NCBI RefSeq assembly: GCF_002968015.1
Contig: NZ_PUIP01000005.1
Location: 290,124 to 354,123, forward strand
DNA length: 64,000 nucleotides
From: Massilia phosphatilytica
GTDB taxonomy: Bacteria; Pseudomonadota; Gammaproteobacteria; Burkholderiales; Burkholderiaceae_D
Direction of reading: 5' to 3'
Part shown: positions 60,123 to 64,000 of the stretch, piece by piece
Position numbering within the stretch: the stretch's first letter is position 1
Layout of the letters: every line of letters begins with the position of its first letter
Notes under the pieces: model-generated
Databases searched by the model: none
What the model saw: the letters and a program-made list of their open reading frames with translations, nothing else
Told to the model about the DNA's origin: nothing
Program-made: the position numbers and the translations under genes

Positions 60123-60869
60123 TTACTGCGGCTCGCGCGCCAGGCGCTGGCGGCGTGCCTCGTACAGGCAAACGCCCGAGGCCACGGAGACGTTCAGGCT
60201 CTCGACCGAGCCGAACATGGGAATGGAAACAAGCATGTCGCAGGTCTCGCGGGTCAGGCGGCGCATGCCCTCGCCTTCCGAGCCCATCACGAGCGCCGTC
60301 GGGCCCGTGAAATCGCCTTCGTACAGGCCCTTGTCCGCATCGTCGGACGTGCCGATCAGCCAGATGCCCCGCTCCTTCAGGTCGCGCATCGTGCGCGCCA
60401 GGTTCGTCACGGTGATATACGGCACGGTCTCGGCAGCACCACTCGCGACCTTGGCCGCCGTCGCGTTCAGGCCGACGGAGCGGTCCTTCGGGGCGATGAC
60501 GGCATGCGCGCCGACACCGTCCGCCACGCGCAGGCACGCGCCCAGGTTGTGCGGGTCGGTGATGCCGTCCAGGATCAGCAACAGCGGCGGGCCTTCCACG
60601 GCGTCCAGCAGCTCGTCCAGGTTGCGCGCCAGCGACAGCTGGCTCGCGAACGCGATCACGCCCTGGTGGCGGCGGGTGCCGACGATCTTGTCGAGGCGCT
60701 CGGCCTCGACGGGCATCACGCGCACGCCGGCCGATTTCGCGTTGGCGATCAGGTCCTGCATGCGGCGGTCCTGGCGGCCTGCATCGACGAAGATCTCTTC
60801 CACACTGGCGGCCTCGTGGCGGAGGCGCGAGGTCACGGCGTGGAAGCCAAAAATCATTTTATTTTTCAT
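60123..60869 (-). CDS. rlmB: 23S rRNA (guanosine-2'-O-)-methyltransferase RlmB
   Basis: 248 residues of the SPOUT (TrmH) family: N-terminal substrate-binding domain ([24 protein letters not shown]), then the trefoil-knot motifs [15 protein letters not shown] and [16 protein letters not shown]. It methylates G2251 of 23S rRNA. It lies 3 bp after rnr, the usual order in the group. Confidence 0.95.
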   Translation of the reverse strand: MKNKMIFGFHAVTSRLRHEAASVEEIFVDAGRQDRRMQDLIANAKSAGVRVMPVEAERLDKIVGTRRHQGVIAFASQLSLARNLDELLDAVEGPPLLLILDGITDPHNLGACLRVADGVGAHAVIAPKDRSVGLNATAAKVASGAAETVPYITVTNLARTMRDLKERGIWLIGTSDDADKGLYEGDFTGPTALVMGSEGEGMRRLTRETCDMLVSIPMFGSVESLNVSVASGVCLYEARRQRLAREPQ

Positions 60870-60872
60870 GCG

Positions 60873-63434
60873 TTACTTCTTCTTCCTGGTTTTGGACGCG
60901 CTCTTGGTGGGAGCGCTTTTTTTCGCCGCAGGCTTCTTGGCCGCGGTCTTGTTTGCTGCTGGTGCGGCATTCCGGTTGCCGCGGCGGCTGCGCGTGGGCG
61001 GCACGAACACGATATCCTCTTCGCTCTCGTCGGTCGCGCCGAACGTGGACGCGGCCGGCTCGGCCGGGGTCACGTGCGCTTCCTGCTGCGACACCGGCAC
61101 GGCGCCGCCGTTGGCTCCGCCTTTTGCTTTCCTGCGGCGTGGCGCCTTCGGTTCGAGCGCGTCCCGCGCGGCGGCGCGGGCACGTTCCAGCGGCGCCGGC
61201 ACCACGTCTTTCGGCTGCGCCAGCACGAGGTCGATCTTGCGCGACTCCAGGTCGACGCGCGCCACCTGCACCGTGACGCGTCCCGTCAGCTGGTACACCT
61301 GGCCCGTGCGTTCGCCGCGCAGTTCGTGGCGCGCCTCGTCGTACTGGAAATAATCGGTGCCGAGGCCCGTAACGTGCACGAGGCCTTCGACGAACAACTG
61401 GTCGAGCTGGACGAAGATGCCGAACGGCGTCACGCCCGAGATCACACCCGTGAATTCGTCGCCGAGGCGGTCCTTCATGTAGTAGCACTTGAGCCAGTTC
61501 TCGACGTCGCGCGACGCCTCGTCGGCACGGCGTTCGTTGGCCGAGCAGTGCACGCCCAGCGCGTCCCAGATCGTCAGGTCCTTCGGATCCTTCTGCTTGC
61601 CTTCCGCCTTGTCCTTCGCAGCTTGCTTGCGCACCGCTTTCGACATGGTCGTGTTCAGCTTCGACAGGTCGATGCCGGTCGGCTCGTACTTCTTGCCCTT
61701 CAGCACGGCCTTGATGGCGCGGTGCGTCAGCAGGTCCGGATAGCGGCGGATCGGGCTCGTGAAGTGGGCATAGGCTTCGTACGCGAGACCGAAGTGGCCG
61801 ACATTGTCCGGGCTGTAGACAGCCTGCTGCATCGAGCGCAGCAGCATCGTCTGCAGCAGGGTCGCGTCCGGACGCTCCTTGATACGCGTCATCAACTCGG
61901 CGTAATCGCGCGCCTGCGGCGTCGTGCCGCCGCCCAGGTTCAGGCCCACCTGCTTCAGGAAGGTGCGCAGCTGGTTCAGCTTTTCCTCGGTCGGCACCGC
62001 GTGGATGCGGAACGTGCTCGGCTGGTCGTGGCGGATGAGGAAGTCGGCCGCGCACACGTTAGCGGCCAGCATGCATTCCTCGATCAGGCGGTGCGCGTCG
62101 TTGCGGGTGCGCGGCAGGATCTTCTCGATCTTGCCCATCGCATTGCAGACGATGTACGTTTCCGTCGTCTCGAAATCGATGGCGCCCCGTTCCTGGCGCG
62201 CCTGCAGCAGCGCGCGGAAGACTTCGTTCAGGTTCAGCAGATGCGGCACGATACCTGGACGGCGGCCCGCTTCCGGTCCGTTCGTGTTGCCCAGGATGGC
62301 GGCGACCTCGTTATAGGTCAGGCGCGCCGCCGAGTGCATCACGGCCGGGTAGAACTGGTAGGCCTTCACTTCGCCGTCGGTCGTGACGACCATGTCGCAC
62401 ACGAGCGTGAGACGGTCGACGGCCGGGTTCAGCGAGCACAGGCCGTTCGACAGCTTTTCCGGCAGCATCGGGATCACGCGGCGCGGGAAATACACGGACG
62501 TCGAGCGTTCGATCGCGTCGCCGTCGAGCGCATCGTTCGGCTTGACGTAGTGGCTCACGTCGGCGATGGCGACGAGCAGGCGGTACCCCTTCGTGCGGCC
62601 GATCTTGACGGGTTCGCAGTAGACGGCATCGTCGAAGTCGCGCGCGTCCTCGCCGTCGATCGTGACGAGCGGCACGTCGCGCAGGTCGACACGGTCCGCC
62701 AGGTCGGCGTCGCGCACTTCGTTCGGCAGCTTGTTGGCCTGCTTGACGGCGGCCGGCGAAAAAATGTGCGGCACGCCGAACTTGCGCACGGCGATCTCGA
62801 TCTCCATGCCCGGATCATCCAGTTCGCCGAGCACTTCGACGATCCTGCCGGTGGGCTGGCGGAAGCGCGACGGCTGCTCGACGAGTTCGACGCTGACGAC
62901 CTGGCCGGACTTGGCCTTGCCGGGCGAACCGGACACCAGGATGTCCTGGCCGATGCGCTTGTCTTCCGGCGCGACGACCCAGACGCCGTTCTCGTTCAGG
63001 AGGCGGCCGATGACGTGGGTGTTGGCGCGTTCCGTGACTTCGACGATCGTGCCTTCGGCGCGGCCGCGGCGGTCGGTACCGACGACGCGGGCCAGCACGC
63101 GGTCGCCGTGCAGGACTTTTTGCATTTCCTTATCGGGCAGGAACAGGTCTTCGCCGCCCTCGTCCGGGATGACGAAACCGAAACCGTCGCGGTGCGCGCT
63201 GATGCGGCCGGAAATGAAACTGGAGTGGTCCGTAAGCGCGAATTCGCCGGCCGGATTGGCGCGCAACTGGCCGTCGCGCTCCATCGCATTCAAGCGGCGC
63301 GTCAGCACGCCTTCCGCTTCCGGGTTGACTTGCAGGGCTCGAGCCAGGGCGCCGCTGTCGAGCGGCCCCTTGGCTTCGCGGAACACGCCGAGGATTTCCT
63401 CGCGGCTTGGAATGGTATGAGTTGGGTGCTTCAA
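60873..63434 (-). CDS. rnr: Ribonuclease R
   Basis: 853 residues with cold-shock domains (about residues 80-210), the RNB catalytic domain with DDAVYCEP and the aspartate-rich active-site stretch, an S1 domain (TGVISGVTPFGIFVQLDQLFVEGLVHV) and a Lys/Ala-rich basic tail of about 60 residues. It degrades structured RNA 3-prime to 5-prime. The start is TTG: the frame has an in-frame stop seven codons upstream and no ATG or GTG between, so TTG at 63434 is the only standard start. N-terminal PSREEILGVFREAKG matches family starts. Confidence 0.94.
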   Translation of the reverse strand: MKHPTHTIPSREEILGVFREAKGPLDSGALARALQVNPEAEGVLTRRLNAMERDGQLRANPAGEFALTDHSSFISGRISAHRDGFGFVIPDEGGEDLFLPDKEMQKVLHGDRVLARVVGTDRRGRAEGTIVEVTERANTHVIGRLLNENGVWVVAPEDKRIGQDILVSGSPGKAKSGQVVSVELVEQPSRFRQPTGRIVEVLGELDDPGMEIEIAVRKFGVPHIFSPAAVKQANKLPNEVRDADLADRVDLRDVPLVTIDGEDARDFDDAVYCEPVKIGRTKGYRLLVAIADVSHYVKPNDALDGDAIERSTSVYFPRRVIPMLPEKLSNGLCSLNPAVDRLTLVCDMVVTTDGEVKAYQFYPAVMHSAARLTYNEVAAILGNTNGPEAGRRPGIVPHLLNLNEVFRALLQARQERGAIDFETTETYIVCNAMGKIEKILPRTRNDAHRLIEECMLAANVCAADFLIRHDQPSTFRIHAVPTEEKLNQLRTFLKQVGLNLGGGTTPQARDYAELMTRIKERPDATLLQTMLLRSMQQAVYSPDNVGHFGLAYEAYAHFTSPIRRYPDLLTHRAIKAVLKGKKYEPTGIDLSKLNTTMSKAVRKQAAKDKAEGKQKDPKDLTIWDALGVHCSANERRADEASRDVENWLKCYYMKDRLGDEFTGVISGVTPFGIFVQLDQLFVEGLVHVTGLGTDYFQYDEARHELRGERTGQVYQLTGRVTVQVARVDLESRKIDLVLAQPKDVVPAPLERARAAARDALEPKAPRRRKAKGGANGGAVPVSQQEAHVTPAEPAASTFGATDESEEDIVFVPPTRSRRGNRNAAPAANKTAAKKPAAKKSAPTKSASKTRKKK

Positions 63435-63593
63435 ATTGGTATTCTTATCTTTTCAGTAGTGGCGCCATCCATCTGTCTGACGGCGCGGATATCGTTACAT
63501 TGACACGCAGGTGCGCGTAGTGTAACGGAGGACCGGCGGATTCGCCTAACGTTGCCCGTGAAGCGTGCGGGGAATGTCCCGCCTGGAGGGACT

Positions 63594-63621
63594 TTGACAT
63601 TTGCCATCCATCCGCTATACT
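63594..63621 (+). promoter_or_regulatory. Promoter of the tRNA-Leu genes
   Basis: TTGACA, a 16-bp spacer and TATACT form a strong sigma-70 promoter facing the tRNA-Leu genes, leaving a leader of about 150 bp. The 346-bp region 63435-63780 otherwise holds only the rnr upstream sequence and this leader; I see no gene in it. Confidence 0.65.
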
Positions 63622-63780
63622 CTCGGTCTCTTCGGAAACGGCCCAGCCGGAAACGAAGATGCTGCACAGGCGATGCGCGCTGAAGGTCGAACGAAAGTTG
63701 GTCTAGCGCAAAATGGCAAAGCCTGATATCGTAGCGGAATTCGACGGCAACGTCGAGCAATGCAAGCAAAGCGGTCCAAT

Positions 63781-63865
63781 GCCCACGTGGCGGAATTGGT
63801 AGACGCGCATGGTTCAGGTCCATGTGCCGCGAGGTGTGGGGGTTCGAGTCCCTCCGTGGGCACCA
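63781..63865 (+). tRNA. tRNA-Leu (CAG anticodon), copy 1
   Basis: 85 bases with encoded CCA. It begins GCCCACGTGGCGGAATTGG; the anticodon loop TTCAGGT gives anticodon CAG (reads CUG), followed by a class II variable arm and the T-loop GGTTCGAGTCC. It is identical to the copy 32 bp downstream. Confidence 0.97.
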
Positions 63866-63897
63866 GCTGGCGCGCATTGCACAAGGTTGTTTTGATT

Positions 63898-63982
63898 GCC
63901 CACGTGGCGGAATTGGTAGACGCGCATGGTTCAGGTCCATGTGCCGCGAGGTGTGGGGGTTCGAGTCCCTCCGTGGGCACCA
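63898..63982 (+). tRNA. tRNA-Leu (CAG anticodon), copy 2
   Basis: Identical 85-base sequence to copy 1, so a tandem duplicate, transcribed from the same promoter. The remaining 18 bases to the window end hold nothing identifiable. Confidence 0.97.
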
Positions 63983-64000
63983 GAAGCTACCGTAGTTTGT

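Noticed and set aside
63431..63980. Repeated reverse-strand frames with LEPPHLAAHGPEP motifs
   Set aside because: They are antisense translations of the two tRNA-Leu copies, not proteins or a repeat family.
1..64000. CRISPR array, insertion sequence or prophage genes
   Set aside because: No regularly spaced repeats, transposase, integrase or phage structural genes were seen in the window.

Overview
The window is GC-rich chromosomal DNA from a betaproteobacterium, most likely Oxalobacteraceae (Massilia/Telluria/Duganella type). The evidence is the Burkholderiales-style core block cysS - alkA-like - accA - tilS - lysC - tRNA-Ser, with ppiA/ppiB/lpxH facing away from it, the homogentisate genes, and a TonB-dependent glycoside locus. 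This placement is inference from gene content and order, not from a database search.

Layout. 1-4.2 kb: an exported flavin amine oxidase with its own cytochrome c and a SnoaL-like protein (resembling the NicA2/CycN nicotine oxidase pair), divergent from a TetR regulator; a 16-bp operator-like element occurs at both ends. 3.5-12.4 kb: aromatic catabolism. A flavoprotein hydroxylase with a small DUF2783 partner and an MBL-fold protein may make homogentisate, and hmgA-fahA-maiA cleave it to fumarate and acetoacetate; two LysR regulators sit between. 12.5-25.1 kb: a Rhizobium-type L-rhamnose regulon, with rhaD-rhaI-tpiA-lldD leftward and rhaR-S-T-P-Q-K rightward. 25.3-27.3 kb: an exported esterase and a second RhaR-like regulator. 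27.3-32.2 kb: an EmrAB/NodT tripartite efflux pump with its TetR regulator. 32.3-44.4 kb: a rhamnoside-degradation locus with a FucP-type symporter, GH78 and GH106 alpha-L-rhamnosidases, a TonB receptor, a small exported protein and a GH3 beta-glucosidase. 44.4-46.3 kb: a scar-like zone with two gene remnants and a second LldD-type oxidase, ending at tRNA-Ser(GCT). 46.3-64 kb: housekeeping genes, a YtrA-type regulator/ABC operon with two paralogous exported proteins, and two identical tRNA-Leu(CAG) genes.

How it works together. The TonB receptor would bring a rhamnosylated glucoside (for example a flavonoid rutinoside or neohesperidoside; inference) into the periplasm, where GH78/GH106 release rhamnose and GH3 releases glucose. 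FucP and RhaSTPQ import the sugars. RhaI, RhaK and RhaD split rhamnose into dihydroxyacetone phosphate and lactaldehyde; an operon-borne TpiA and LldD lead these products to glycolysis and pyruvate. A promoter block of about 50 bp is shared between rhaR and the GH106 gene, tying the two loci into one regulon. The efflux pump between them may remove toxic aglycones. The most original signals are this shared promoter block, the NicA2-like oxidase with paired operators, the metal-site-degenerate MBL protein, the RhaR paralogue pair and the tandem exported paralogues in the ABC operon.
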